A stretch of DNA of 64,000 bases, taken from positions 186,001 through 250,000 of the forward strand of contig NZ_JALGBX010000006.1 of the NCBI RefSeq assembly GCF_022808175.1, read 5' to 3'. The stretch's first letter is position 1. Each line of letters begins with the position of its first letter. Under the pieces are notes generated by a model that was given only the letters and a program-made list of their open reading frames with translations, was not told where the DNA came from and did not search any database. This stretch comes from Streptomyces sp. AP-93. Its GTDB lineage: Bacteria > Actinomycetota > Actinomycetes > Streptomycetales > Streptomycetaceae. Made by a program: the position numbers and the translations under genes. This document shows positions 7,169 through 16,662 of this stretch, piece by piece.

Positions 7169-9139
7169 CTATTCGAGGCTCGGCGCGATCCGGGACGGGC
7201 CGGCCGACGGGTCGGACAGCAGCTTGTCGTGGAGCTGCCGGCCCTCGTCCGTGAGCTGCTGCGGGCCGCTGTGCGGGGGCACGCCCGACACGCTCGCGCC
7301 GGGGGAGCGCGGAGGCTCGTACTCGGTCGGAGCGGTCACCCAGGTGTACGCCGTCGCCGCGGCGATGGCCGCCGTCACCCCGATCACCGCACGCGTCCAC
7401 AGCCGTGTGCGGTGCTCGCCGGCCATCCGTACGACGGCTGCCGCGCGCGGCTCCAGCCGGAGCGCCGGCCGCAGCGTGCCGAGCCGATCGCGCAGCACCG
7501 CGGACTGCTTGGCGGGCGCTACGCCGTCCAGTTCGGGGAGCTGGTCGGCGAGGTCGGCGTGCGCGTTGACGAGCCGGCTGCCGGCGGTCGGCGTGGACGC
7601 CTCGGTCTCGGCGGCGGTGTCGGGGAGGTCCAGCCCGACGCCGTCGTAGAGCAGGACCGTGCGGCGGTGGGCCGGGGGCAGCCCGAGCATCGCGTCCAGC
7701 AGGACGCGGTCCGCGGGGTCGGCCGGGGGCTTGTCGGGGTGCCGGTGGGAACGCCGGAACCGGTGCCAGGGGGAGAGCGCGTACTCGTACGTGGCCGCGC
7801 GCACCCACCCGACCGGATCGGGATCGGTGGCGACCTCGGGCCAGCGCTCCCACGCCTGCTGGAAGGCGCGCTCCACGGCCTCACAGGCGAGTGCGTGACG
7901 GCCGGTGAGGAGGAAGGCCTGGCGGGCCAGGGCGGGGGCGGTGCGGTTGTAGAGGGCGTCGAAGGCGGAGACCGCCGTCACCGTCGGGGCGTCCTCGCCG
8001 GGGGCGTCCTGGGGAGCGTCCTCGGGGGCGGTACGGGCCTTCGCGGCCGGGCCGCCCGCCCTGCCGGCGCCTCCTTCGGGGTCCGCAGGTCCGGCGTCCT
8101 CGGCGGCCGAGGCGGAGTCCGGGGCGGGAGCCTTCGCGGCGGCCTTCCCGGCGGCGGGCGCGGGGTCCGCACCGGCGGCCGGCCCGGTGTCCGGCCCGGC
8201 CTGTCCCGGCCCGGTGGCCGACGTGGAGCCCGGCCCGGCCGGCGCGGCGGTCGTTCCGGAGTGCGGCCCGGAGTCCGGTCCGGCGCCTGAGCCGGTGTCA
8301 GGGGCCGTGCCCGTACCGGCGCCCGGGGGGAGGGAGCCCCCGGGACGGAGGGCTGCGAAGCCGCCTCCGCCGTGGCCGCCGCCCAGGGCGGCCCCGGCCT
8401 TGACGGCGGACTTGGCCTCGTGCCGGGGCACCCCGACGGGGGGCTTCGAGGCGCGCTTGACGGCGGCCTTGGGCCGGGTCTGCGCCCCGACGGGCCGGGT
8501 GGGTCCGCGCATCATGCGCAGCCCGAACCGGCCCTCGGGGGCGTCGGCGGCTGACACCGCGTCTGCGTCCGCGGAGGCGGCGCCGGTTGCCGCCCCGGCG
8601 TGCTCCGTGTCGCTGTCGAGCGGGCTCCCGGGCGCGATGCCCGGAGCTGACGCCGCGTCCGTGTCCGCCCCGGCGGTGCCGGTTCCACCGGAGGAGCCGA
8701 CGCCGGACGAGCCGACGCCGGACGAGCCGGCCTGCGCTGCTCCCGCCTGCGGTGTGGCGGTGCCGTTGACCCATGCGGGCCGGGTGGGCGTACCGGTGGA
8801 GGCGCCCCCGGCCGCCCCGGCGGAGTCACCCCCGCCCTGCGCGGAGCCGCCCTCGGACCCGTCGGTCCGGGCCGTGGGGCCCGAGCCGTCGGTCCGGGCC
8901 GTGGGACCCGAGGGGGCGGAGCCGGCGGACTCGTCCGTGGACAGGCGGCTCAGGAGCTTGGAGTAGGCCTCCAGCTTGCGGCCCCGCGGGTGGGTGCGGC
9001 CGGTCTCCCAGGAGCGGACCGTGTTCGAGGTGACGCCCACCGCCGCCGCGACCTCTTCGTGCGTCAGGTCGGCCGCTTCGCGCAGGCGTCGGCGTTCCTT
9101 CGGGGTGGGGAGGCCCAGCTCCGTGACGCTTTGTGTCAT
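7169..9139 (-). CDS. XRE-type HTH / sigma-factor-like / membrane-anchored fusion protein
   Basis: A 656-residue protein with three parts. Residues about 12-66 form an XRE helix-turn-helix (LTHEEVAAAVGVTSNTVRSWETG). A long Pro/Ala/Gly/Thr-rich linker follows to about residue 385. Residues about 390-540 look like ECF sigma regions: AFDALYNRTAPALARQAFLL and AFQQAWERWPEV match region 2, and LLDAMLGLPPAHRRTVLLYD with SRLVNAHADL match a weakened region 4. One transmembrane helix lies near residue 586 (RAVIGVTAAIAAATAYTWV). It may be a membrane-tethered transcription regulator rather than a working sigma factor. The ATG has GGGAG seven bases upstream. It is divergent from perM. Confidence 0.8.
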   Translation of the reverse strand: MTQSVTELGLPTPKERRRLREAADLTHEEVAAAVGVTSNTVRSWETGRTHPRGRKLEAYSKLLSRLSTDESAGSAPSGPTARTDGSGPTARTDGSEGGSAQGGGDSAGAAGGASTGTPTRPAWVNGTATPQAGAAQAGSSGVGSSGVGSSGGTGTAGADTDAASAPGIAPGSPLDSDTEHAGAATGAASADADAVSAADAPEGRFGLRMMRGPTRPVGAQTRPKAAVKRASKPPVGVPRHEAKSAVKAGAALGGGHGGGGFAALRPGGSLPPGAGTGTAPDTGSGAGPDSGPHSGTTAAPAGPGSTSATGPGQAGPDTGPAAGADPAPAAGKAAAKAPAPDSASAAEDAGPADPEGGAGRAGGPAAKARTAPEDAPQDAPGEDAPTVTAVSAFDALYNRTAPALARQAFLLTGRHALACEAVERAFQQAWERWPEVATDPDPVGWVRAATYEYALSPWHRFRRSHRHPDKPPADPADRVLLDAMLGLPPAHRRTVLLYDGVGLDLPDTAAETEASTPTAGSRLVNAHADLADQLPELDGVAPAKQSAVLRDRLGTLRPALRLEPRAAAVVRMAGEHRTRLWTRAVIGVTAAIAAATAYTWVTAPTEYEPPRSPGASVSGVPPHSGPQQLTDEGRQLHDKLLSDPSAGPSRIAPSLE

Positions 9140-9258
9140 GCCACACTCCCCGCGACCCGGACGCCCTGAGCGAAAAAGTACATAAACGTATATTGAGCGA
9201 CACCACGGTCATTCGCCTGTTACCCGCCCATAGCGCGTGTCGTTGGCACCATGTCAGC

Positions 9259-10974
9259 GTGACCCAAGTGACCGAACGCGGGACCTCGTTGCCCATGCCC
9301 CCCAGGGCCCCCGCACGGCGCCGTTCACCGGCGGCCGCCGCGTGTGTCGTGGGTGGCGCCGTCGCCGCAGTGCTGGGGCTCGGCTTCCTCGCCGTGCTCG
9401 TCATCGTGCTGTGGATCAGCTCCCCCTTCCCCGACAGCGGTCCCGGTGGCGCCCTGCACCTCGCCGCGGGCCTCTGGCTGCTCGCCCACGGGACCGACCT
9501 CGTCCGCTACGAGACGCTCTCCGGGGTGCCGGCCCCCGTCGGCCTGACCCCGTTGCTGCTGGTGGCCCTGCCCGCGCTGCTCATCCGGCGCGCCGCCCGG
9601 CTGGGCAGCGCCGCGCAGGAGGACCGGGGCGCGGAGCCGCTGCCCGCGGGCGTGGTGTTCTGCGCCGTGCTCTGCGGCTACCTCGGGGTCGGCGCCCTGG
9701 CCGTCGTGTACGCCGCCGCCGGGCCGATGCCCGCCGACCCGATCAGCGCGGCCTGGCACCTCCCGGCCGTCGCCGCCCTCGCCGCCGCCGGCGGGGTCTG
9801 GGAGTACCGGGGGAGGCCGCTCGGGCAGCTGCCCGGCCGGCTCGCCCGGCCCCGCTACGCCCTCGCGCTGCGGGCCGGCGCCGGCGGGGTGCTGGTGCTC
9901 CTCGGCGGCGGAGCCGTGCTGGTCGGGGCCTCGCTGGCCTGGCGCGGGGCGGAGGTGCAGGGTTCCTTCGCGGCGCTGACCGGGGACTGGTCGGGCCGCT
10001 TCGCGGTGCTGCTGCTCGCGCTCGCGCTGATCCCGAACGCCGTCGTCTGGGGCGCCGCCTACGCCCTCGGTCCCGGCTTCGCGCTGGGCACGGGCGCCGC
10101 CGCGGCCCCGCTCGGCTTCGGCGGCTCGCCCGCGCTGCCGCGCTTCCCGCTGCTCGCGGCGCTGCCCGCGGAGGGCCCCGGCACGCCGCTGACCTGGGCC
10201 GTCGGCGCGGTGCCGGTGGTGGCCGGGCTGGCGGTGGGCTGGTTCGCGGTACGCCGGGCGCGCGACGTCTCGTACGGGGAAACCGCGCTCACGGCGGCGC
10301 TGGGCGCCCTGGTGTGCGCCCTAGCGACGGCCGCTCTCGCCGCGGCTTCGGCGGGGCCGCTCGGTTCCCGGGAGCTGGCCGCCTTCGGCCCCGTGTGGTG
10401 GCAGGCGGGCGGGGCGGCCCTGGGCTGGACCCTGGTCCTCGCGGTCCCGCTGGCCGTCACCGTGCACGCCTGGCGGAACCGGCCCGCGAGGGGCCTGGCC
10501 GGTGCCGGCTCCGAGGACGGCTGGCACGACAGCGGCGTGCGCGAGGTCCGCTGGGCGGCCCTGCGCCGTACGGCGGGCACCTTGATCCCGGACTTCTCCA
10601 GCACCCCGGCCGAGGGTGACGGGCAGCCCCCGGTCCGGATGCCGGAGGAAGCGTCCCGGCCGGTGCCCGCACCGCCGAAGCGTCCCGTGCTGGTCATGCC
10701 CGGCCTCAAGCTGGACCTGACCCCGATCCCGCTCCCCGCACTGCCCGCGGAGCCGCCGCCACCGGCCCCGCTCGTCCCGCCGGTCACCGGAGCCCGCGTA
10801 CTGACCCGCCGGAAGCCCGCAGCGGAAACGGCAGCAGCGACGGAGCCGGCAGCGGCGACGGCAACGGCAGCAGCAACAGCAGCAGCAGCGACGGCAGCGG
10901 CAACGGACCCGGGGCAGGCCGCACCGACCGAACCGGACCGCCGGCCCGAGCCGGAGGCCGCCCGGATCGACTAG
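9259..10974 (+). CDS. perM: PerM/DUF6350 family multi-pass membrane protein
   Basis: A 571-residue integral membrane protein with about nine hydrophobic segments between residues 20 and 410 and a hydrophilic Pro/Ala-rich tail. DUF6350 proteins are related to mycobacterial PerM, implicated in cell division and persistence; in mycobacteria perM also lies between sucCD and purN-purH, which supports orthology. The start is uncertain: GTG 9259 gives MTQVTERGTSLP, while ATG 9295 gives MPPRAPARRR. No clear RBS precedes either, so the transcript may be leaderless. The last 60 residues contain an Ala/Thr/Pro repeat. It ends four bases from the convergent membrane-protein gene. Confidence 0.8.
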   Translation: MTQVTERGTSLPMPPRAPARRRSPAAAACVVGGAVAAVLGLGFLAVLVIVLWISSPFPDSGPGGALHLAAGLWLLAHGTDLVRYETLSGVPAPVGLTPLLLVALPALLIRRAARLGSAAQEDRGAEPLPAGVVFCAVLCGYLGVGALAVVYAAAGPMPADPISAAWHLPAVAALAAAGGVWEYRGRPLGQLPGRLARPRYALALRAGAGGVLVLLGGGAVLVGASLAWRGAEVQGSFAALTGDWSGRFAVLLLALALIPNAVVWGAAYALGPGFALGTGAAAAPLGFGGSPALPRFPLLAALPAEGPGTPLTWAVGAVPVVAGLAVGWFAVRRARDVSYGETALTAALGALVCALATAALAAASAGPLGSRELAAFGPVWWQAGGAALGWTLVLAVPLAVTVHAWRNRPARGLAGAGSEDGWHDSGVREVRWAALRRTAGTLIPDFSSTPAEGDGQPPVRMPEEASRPVPAPPKRPVLVMPGLKLDLTPIPLPALPAEPPPPAPLVPPVTGARVLTRRKPAAETAAATEPAAATATAAATAAAATAAATDPGQAAPTEPDRRPEPEAARID

Positions 10975-10978
10975 CCGG

Positions 10979-11686
10979 CTAGCGTTGGACCTCGAGCATC
11001 TTGCCGATGAAGTTGTCCGGCAGTAGGTCGTTGCACTGCAGCTCGGCCGGCTTGGTGAGGGCGTCCTGCTTGCAGACGTAGAAGTCCTTGTACGTGAGCT
11101 GCACCGCGTACGAGGACAGCGCCAGCAGGATCGCCAGCGAAGCCGTCACCAGGCCGCTCGCCGCCGCCGTCCGCTGGGGCCGGGCGGCGGCACCCAGCGC
11201 CGCCAGTCCGCCCCGGGCCGTACCGGGAGCCGCACCGGCAGCCGTGGCCGCACCGGCACCCGTATCCGTAGCGGCGCCCCTGACCGTCCCCGTGCCCACG
11301 TCCGACGCCGAGGCGCGCGCGCCCGGGGCGCCCTGCGCCCCGTCCCCGGACGGCTTCGCGGGGGCCGTCCCGCGCAGCGCGCTGATCCCCCAGTACAGGG
11401 CGAGCGCGCCCAGCAGCAGACCCATCGAGGGGATGCCGAAGACCCCGAAGAAGAAGCCCCACATACCGGCCAGCAGCGCGTACCGGGCCCGCCGCTGGAT
11501 CGGGTCCGTGGGGTCCCAGCGCGCCGGTCCCGAGCCGGGGCCCGAGCCAGGTCCCGGCCCGGGGTTCTGCTTGTCGCCGCCGTCACTGCCGGCGCGCGGC
11601 TCCCAGAGCTGGTCGGGCCGGTCTTCCGGGGGCGCCGCGAAGGGGTTGTCGTCGGTGGGGCGGTCGGGCTGGGGGCGGTCCGGCAT
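10979..11686 (-). CDS. Putative membrane protein, Pro/Gly-rich N-terminus
   Basis: A 235-residue protein with a hydrophilic N-terminus (MPDRPQPDRPTDDNPFAAPP, then Gly/Pro repeats), a pair of membrane helices (YALLAGMWGFFFGVFGIP and MGLLLGALALYWGISAL), an Ala/Gly/Thr-rich linker and a third helix (GLVTASLAILLALSSYAVQ) before a short outside tail with CKQDAL and LQCNDLL cysteines. This is the layout of DUF4190-like actinobacterial proteins. Function is unknown. It is convergent with perM and divergent from purN. Confidence 0.8.
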   Translation of the reverse strand: MPDRPQPDRPTDDNPFAAPPEDRPDQLWEPRAGSDGGDKQNPGPGPGSGPGSGPARWDPTDPIQRRARYALLAGMWGFFFGVFGIPSMGLLLGALALYWGISALRGTAPAKPSGDGAQGAPGARASASDVGTGTVRGAATDTGAGAATAAGAAPGTARGGLAALGAAARPQRTAAASGLVTASLAILLALSSYAVQLTYKDFYVCKQDALTKPAELQCNDLLPDNFIGKMLEVQR

Positions 11687-11843
11687 CGGGTGTGTTTCAT
11701 CCCCTGTGTCGTGGACGCCGCTGGGACGTCCGAGGCCTGTTTACGGCGTGTACGCCAGACGCTACCGCCCGCCCGTCCCCCCGTCCCTCGGGGGCCGTCC
11801 GGTGTGCCGGTATCGTTGCAGGCGGTCGATGGCTTCGTAGGGT

Positions 11844-11870
11844 CCCCCGTATCTCGGGGGTCCGAGTTTT
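11844..11870 (+). terminator. Hairpin with T-run in the purN leader
   Basis: CCCCCG (11844-11849) pairs with CGGGGG (11855-11860) around TATCT, followed by TCCGAGTTTT. It looks like a small intrinsic terminator about 80 bases upstream of purN, so it could close upstream transcription or act as an attenuator. Confidence 0.4.
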
Positions 11871-11948
11871 CATGTGATCGCACAAGACGAACGACGCGCC
11901 CCCGGTTCACGCCGGGAGGCGCCCCCGCTCGACGAGAAAGGGCCTCCC

Positions 11949-12572
11949 ATGGCCGCCTCCCGCCTGGTCGTGCTGGTCTCCGGATCCGGCACCAACCTCC
12001 AGGCCCTGCTCGACGCCATCGACGCCCACCCCGGCGGACCCGAGGGCTTCGGCGCCGAAGTCGTCGCCGTGGGAGCAGACCGCGAGAACATCGCCGGCCT
12101 GGAGCGCGCCGAGAAGGCCGGGATCCCCACCTTCGTGTGCCCGGTCAAGGCGTACGCGAGCCGTGCGGAGTGGGACGCCGCCCTGACCGAGGCCACCGAC
12201 GCGCACGCGCCGGACCTGGTGGTCTCGGCGGGGTTCATGAAGATCGTCGGGCCGGAGTTCATCGGCCGCTTCGGCGGCCGGTTCGTCAACACCCACCCCG
12301 CCCTCCTCCCGGCGTTCCCGGGCGCCCACGGCGTACGGGACGCCCTCGCCTACGGCGCGAAGGTCACCGGCTGCACCGTCCACTTCGTGGACGCGGGCGT
12401 GGACACCGGTCCGATCATCGCCCAGGGTGTGGTCGAGGTCCGGGACGAAGAGGACGAAGCCGCTCTCCATGAGCGGATCAAGGAAGTCGAGCGCGAGCTG
12501 CTCGTCGACGTCGTGGGGCGCCTGGCCCGGCACGGCTACCGCATCGAGGGACGAAAGGTAACAATCCAGTGA
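11949..12572 (+). CDS. purN: Phosphoribosylglycinamide formyltransferase
   Basis: PurN transfers a formyl group from 10-formyl-THF to GAR, the third step of purine synthesis. The 207-residue protein starts [20 protein letters not shown], the typical phosphate-binding N-terminus. The catalytic asparagine and histidine lie in [17 protein letters not shown], and the aspartate in [16 protein letters not shown] 11949 is preceded by AAAGGG. An upstream in-frame ATG at 11874 would add 25 residues not typical of the family. The stop overlaps purH by four bases (GTGA), showing translational coupling. Confidence 0.95.
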   Translation: MAASRLVVLVSGSGTNLQALLDAIDAHPGGPEGFGAEVVAVGADRENIAGLERAEKAGIPTFVCPVKAYASRAEWDAALTEATDAHAPDLVVSAGFMKIVGPEFIGRFGGRFVNTHPALLPAFPGAHGVRDALAYGAKVTGCTVHFVDAGVDTGPIIAQGVVEVRDEEDEAALHERIKEVERELLVDVVGRLARHGYRIEGRKVTIQ

Positions 12573-14194
12573 CCGCCGCAGAGGCCGCAGGGACCGCAGA
12601 GACCGTGACCGCAGAGGGCGAGGACCTCGCCGCGTCGAAGCGCCCGATCCGGCGCGCGCTCATCAGCGTCTACGACAAGACGGGACTGGAAGAGCTGGCC
12701 CGCGGTCTGCACGAGGCGGGTGTCGCGCTCGTCTCGACCGGCTCCACCGCTTCGAAGATCGCCGCCGCCGGGGTGCCCGTCACCAAGGTCGAGGAGCTGA
12801 CCGGCTTCCCCGAGTGCCTGGACGGCCGGGTCAAGACCCTGCACCCGCGCGTGCACGCCGGCATCCTCGCCGACCTGCGCCTGGAGGACCACCGCAACCA
12901 GCTCGCCGAGCTGGGCGTCGAGCCCTTCGACCTGGTGATCGTCAACCTCTACCCCTTCCTCGCGACCGTCCAGTCGGGCGCGACCCCGGACGAGTGCGTG
13001 GAGCAGATCGACATCGGCGGCCCCTCGATGGTCCGCGCCGCCGCCAAGAACCACCCCTCGGTGGCCGTGGTCACCAGCCCGGCGCGCTACGCCGACGTGC
13101 TGACCGCCGCCCAGGGCGGCGGTTTCGACCTCACCGCCCGCAAGCGGCTCGCGGCCGAGGCCTTCCAGCACACCGCCGCCTACGACGTGGCCGTGGCCTC
13201 CTGGTTCACGAACGCGTACGCCCCGCAGGCCCCCGAGGACACGGCCGCGCTGCCCGAGTTCCTCGCCGGCGCCTGGGAGCGCAAGTCCACCCTCCGCTAC
13301 GGCGAGAACCCGCACCAGGCGGCCGCCCTGTACACGGACGGCTCGCCGGGCGGGCTCGCCAACGCCGAGCAGCTGCACGGCAAGGAGATGTCCTACAACA
13401 ACTACGTGGACACCGACGCGGCCCGCCGCGCCGCCTACGACCACGAAGAGCCCTGCGTCGCGATCATCAAGCACGCCAACCCCTGCGGCATCGCGGTGGG
13501 CAAGGACGTCGCCGAGGCCCACCGCAAGGCGCACGCCTGCGACACGGCCTCCGCCTTCGGCGGGGTCATCGCCGTCAACCGTCCGGTGAGCGTCGAGCTC
13601 GCCGAGCAGGTCGCGGAGATCTTCACCGAGGTCATCGTGGCCCCCGACTTCGAGCCGGGCGCCGTCGAGGTCCTGGCGAAGAAGAAGAACATCCGCGTCC
13701 TGAAGGTGGCGGGTGCTCCGCACCAGCCGGCCGAGCTCAAGCCCATCTCCGGCGGCGTGCTGCTCCAGCAGTCCGACCTCGTCCAGGCCGAGGGCGACGA
13801 CCCGGCCAACTGGACGCTGGCCACCGGCGAGGCCCTGTCCGCCGACGAGCTCGCCGACCTGGCCTTCGCGTGGAAGGCCTGCCGCGCCGTCAAGTCCAAC
13901 GCGATCCTGCTCGCCAAGGACGGCGCCTCGGTCGGCGTCGGCATGGGCCAGGTCAACCGCGTCGACTCCGCGAAGCTGGCCGTCGAGCGGGCGGGCGCCG
14001 AGCGCGCGCAGGGCTCGTACGCCGCCTCCGACGCCTTCTTCCCCTTCCCGGACGGGCTGGAGATCCTGACGGCCGCGGGCATCAAGGCCGTGGTCCAGCC
14101 GGGCGGTTCGATGCGCGACGAACTGGTCATCGAGGCCGCGAAGGCGGCGGGCGTGACGATGTACCTCACCGGGACCCGTCACTTCTTCCACTGA
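12569..14194 (+). CDS. purH: Bifunctional AICAR transformylase/IMP cyclohydrolase
   Basis: PurH carries out the last two steps of IMP synthesis. The N-terminal IMP cyclohydrolase (MGS-like) domain is seen in [20 protein letters not shown] and [19 protein letters not shown]; the transformylase domain follows with [23 protein letters not shown] and [20 protein letters not shown]. The protein ends in the typical TGTRHFFH. The 541-residue length is slightly above usual because of an Ala/Thr/Glu-rich N-terminal extension of about 25 residues. GTG 12569 overlaps the purN stop. A 22-bp stem terminator follows. Confidence 0.97.
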   Translation: MTAAEAAGTAETVTAEGEDLAASKRPIRRALISVYDKTGLEELARGLHEAGVALVSTGSTASKIAAAGVPVTKVEELTGFPECLDGRVKTLHPRVHAGILADLRLEDHRNQLAELGVEPFDLVIVNLYPFLATVQSGATPDECVEQIDIGGPSMVRAAAKNHPSVAVVTSPARYADVLTAAQGGGFDLTARKRLAAEAFQHTAAYDVAVASWFTNAYAPQAPEDTAALPEFLAGAWERKSTLRYGENPHQAAALYTDGSPGGLANAEQLHGKEMSYNNYVDTDAARRAAYDHEEPCVAIIKHANPCGIAVGKDVAEAHRKAHACDTASAFGGVIAVNRPVSVELAEQVAEIFTEVIVAPDFEPGAVEVLAKKKNIRVLKVAGAPHQPAELKPISGGVLLQQSDLVQAEGDDPANWTLATGEALSADELADLAFAWKACRAVKSNAILLAKDGASVGVGMGQVNRVDSAKLAVERAGAERAQGSYAASDAFFPFPDGLEILTAAGIKAVVQPGGSMRDELVIEAAKAAGVTMYLTGTRHFFH

Positions 14195-14230
14195 GTCACC
14201 GAGCTGCCGAGTCCGGCGCTCACCCGTCAG

Positions 14231-14278
14231 ACGGCGAAGGCCGCGTACCGCAGCAGTGCGGTACGCGGCCTTCGCCGT
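14231..14278. terminator. Bidirectional terminator between purH and the convergent gene
   Basis: A perfect 22-bp stem (14231-14252 with 14257-14278, arm start ACGGCGAAGGCCGCGTACCG) encloses the loop GCAG. It sits 36 bases after purH and 37 bases before the end of the convergent membrane-protein gene. Confidence 0.92.
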
Positions 14279-14315
14279 GCGCGGTACCGGTACGAGCGGT
14301 CGTACCGGAGCCGGT

Positions 14316-14961
14316 CTAGTACTGCGGGCGCTTGAAGTAGACGCCCGCGGCGGAGTTGGCCAGACCGACGACGATCCAGACGCCCAGGCCGAGCGAGATC
14401 AGCGTGAGGACCACCGAGAACATGACGGCGCCGGCGGCGGCGGCGGAGCCGTGCGCGCTGCTGAGCGAGATCAGGTTGCCGACCAGGCCGAAGAGGGCGA
14501 ACAGGACCTGCAGCGAGCCGAAGATGATGCCGGAGACCCGCACGCCGCCGCGGCCCTTGCCCAGCTTGGCGGCGGTCAGGATCGGCCACAGCGAGAAGCC
14601 GACGAGGACGATGCCGATGATGACGAGGACGACGCTCAGCGCGGTGCCCGCGTCGCTCGACGAGGAGCTGGAGTCGGAGAATTCGGAGGCGAACAGGGCG
14701 CCGACGAGGGCGACGGCCACGCCGCCGAGGGCCTGGATGATCCCGAGGATCCAGAGGATGACCCGCGCCCCCTTGACCCCGCCCGGCATCGGCATCGGCG
14801 AGCCCGGGTAGCCGGGGACGCCCGGGTAGGCGCCTGCTGCGGGTAGGCGTAGCCGCCCTGGGCGGGGATGCCCTGGGGGGCCTGCGGGGGGGGTAGCCGT
14901 AGGCGGGCTGGCCGCCCTGCGGCTGCTGCGCGTACGGGTTGTTCGGGTCGCCGAAGCTCAT
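14316..14961 (-). CDS. Four-helix membrane protein; N-terminal region frameshifted
   Basis: From ATG 14795 downward, 159 residues form an intact protein with four hydrophobic segments ([78 protein letters not shown]). Upstream the family's normal beginning, [17 protein letters not shown], starts at 14961 but is in another frame. Reading [21 protein letters not shown] in between needs one extra base at the run of eight G (14886-14893), and joining to the helices needs one more near 14832. Either two sequencing errors in G-runs or two real indels explain this; the membrane part could still be made from ATG 14795. Function unknown. Confidence 0.65.
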
Positions 14962-15168
14962 CTGGGGTGTTCCTCCGTGGGAGTGCGGGGACGCACGGCA
15001 CGCGCGGAGGATTCACTGCAAGTCGTGCGGCCCGCCCCCCGGCACTGCTCGCGGCACTACTGATCCCCGCATCGTCGTCCCGCCGGGCCGGGCTTGTCCA
15101 GCCGGGACACCGTCCGCCCGTCACTCGTTGTGCAAGTGCAACGAAGCCGGACAGGCCCTGCGGAAGCC

Positions 15169-15234
15169 GCGGCCGGATCCCCGGCTGGAGCCGCGACCGG
15201 ATCCGCACCCGGATCCGCGACTGGATCCGGGACC
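15169..15234. repeat. 12-bp tandem repeat upstream of folD
   Basis: GGATCC-type cores recur every 12 bases at 15175, 15187 (GGAGCC), 15199, 15211 and 15223, consensus GCGACCGGATCC. The array ends about 24 bases before the folD start, just ahead of its RBS GGGAGGA, so it would be in the leader or core promoter. Confidence 0.75.
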
Positions 15235-15257
15235 GCTCCATCCGGGAGGATGGGGTC

Positions 15258-16121
15258 ATGACTGCCCAGATTCTCGACGGCAAGGCCACCGCAGCCGCGA
15301 TCAAGTCCGAACTGACCGCCCGCGTGGCGGCGCTCAAGGCCCGGGGCATCACCCCCGGCCTCGGCACCCTGCTGGTCGGCGACGACCCGGGCAGCCGCTG
15401 GTACGTCAACGGCAAGCACAAGGACTGCGCCGAGGTCGGCATCGCCTCCCTGCAGCGCGAACTGCCCGCGACGGCCTCCCAGGAGGACATCGAGGAGGTC
15501 GTGCGGGAGCTGAACGCCAACCCGGAGTGCACCGGCTACATCGTGCAGCTCCCGCTCCCCAAGGGCATCGACACCAACCGCGTCCTGGAGCTCATGGACC
15601 CGGAGAAGGACGCCGACGGCCTGCACCCGATGTCACTCGGCAGGCTGGTCCTGAACGAGCCGGGCCCGCTCCCGTGCACCCCGTACGGGATCGTCCAGCT
15701 GCTGCGCCACCACGGCGTCGAGATCAACGGCGCGCACGTGGTGCTCCTCGGCCGCGGCATCACGGTCGGGCGCTCCATGGGCCTGCTGCTCACCCGCAGG
15801 TCGGAGAACGCCACGGTGACGCTGTGTCACACCGGCACCCGGGACCTGGCCGCCCAGCTGCGCCAGGCCGACATCATCGTCGCGGCCGCCGGCGTGCCGC
15901 ACCTGGTCAAGCCGGAGGACGTGAAGCCGGGCGCGGCCGTGCTCGACGTCGGCGTCAGCCGGGACGAGAACGGCAAGATCGTCGGGGACGTGCACCCCGG
16001 CGTTGCGGACGTGGCCGGCTGGATCTCCCCGAACCCGGGCGGCGTCGGCCCGATGACCCGGGCGCAGCTGCTCGTCAACGTGGTCGAGGCGGCCGAGCGG
16101 GCGGTTCCCCGTGCCGGCTGA
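15258..16121 (+). CDS. folD: Methylenetetrahydrofolate dehydrogenase/cyclohydrolase
   Basis: FolD oxidises 5,10-methylene-THF and hydrolyses methenyl-THF to 10-formyl-THF, the formyl donor for purN and purH. The 287-residue protein shows the catalytic lysine in [14 protein letters not shown], the folate site [11 protein letters not shown] and DADGLHP, the dinucleotide motif [11 protein letters not shown], and the end signature [20 protein letters not shown] 15258 is preceded by GGGAGGA at good spacing. The stop overlaps the DUF3017 start by 11 bases. Confidence 0.97.
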   Translation: MTAQILDGKATAAAIKSELTARVAALKARGITPGLGTLLVGDDPGSRWYVNGKHKDCAEVGIASLQRELPATASQEDIEEVVRELNANPECTGYIVQLPLPKGIDTNRVLELMDPEKDADGLHPMSLGRLVLNEPGPLPCTPYGIVQLLRHHGVEINGAHVVLLGRGITVGRSMGLLLTRRSENATVTLCHTGTRDLAAQLRQADIIVAAAGVPHLVKPEDVKPGAAVLDVGVSRDENGKIVGDVHPGVADVAGWISPNPGGVGPMTRAQLLVNVVEAAERAVPRAG

Positions 16122-16587
16122 GCGCGAGCCGGAGCGCACCACCGTCCCCGATCCCGGTTCCGCTCGCGCCAAGGCAGTCGCCGCGGAGGAGCCGCCGGGG
16201 TCCAAGTCCCGCCGCTTCCCCTCCGTCACCCGGGACACCGCCCGTCCCGAGGGCGGCGGCCGGGCCGCGCCGGGCGACGCTCCGGCTCCGGCCCGGCAGT
16301 GGCCGATGCTGGCCGTCCTCACCGCGACGGCCGCCGGACTGCTGCTCACCGCGATGGGCCATCCGCGCATCGGCTGCCTGCTGATCGGCGCCGCGCTGAT
16401 CGCGGGCGCGGTGATGCGCAGCCTGCTGCCCTCCGTGGGCATGCTCGCGGTGCGCTCCCGCTTCACGGACATGGTCACGTACGGCCTGCTGGGCGCGGCG
16501 ATCACGCTGCTCGCCCTGGTCATGGAGCCCAATCCGATTCTGGACGTCCCCTTCCTGGAGACCGCGGTCCGCTTCACGGTCCGCTGA
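16111..16587 (+). CDS. DUF3017 family membrane protein
   Basis: A 158-residue protein with a hydrophilic N-terminus of about 60 residues and three membrane helices ([55 protein letters not shown]). DUF3017 proteins commonly follow folD in Streptomyces. GTG 16111 lies inside the end of folD, so it is probably translated by coupling. Function is unknown. Confidence 0.88.
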   Translation: MPAEREPERTTVPDPGSARAKAVAAEEPPGSKSRRFPSVTRDTARPEGGGRAAPGDAPAPARQWPMLAVLTATAAGLLLTAMGHPRIGCLLIGAALIAGAVMRSLLPSVGMLAVRSRFTDMVTYGLLGAAITLLALVMEPNPILDVPFLETAVRFTVR

Positions 16588-16662
16588 GCCCGCAGCCGCG
16601 GGAGGGCGGCCGAGGCCGCCGGAGCGCCGGTCGCCGGCCCCAGGGTCGGATAGCGTCTCTGA

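Noticed and set aside
15000..15257. ZTP riboswitch before folD
   Set aside because: The ACTGGCG and CGCCTGGGC landmarks are absent.
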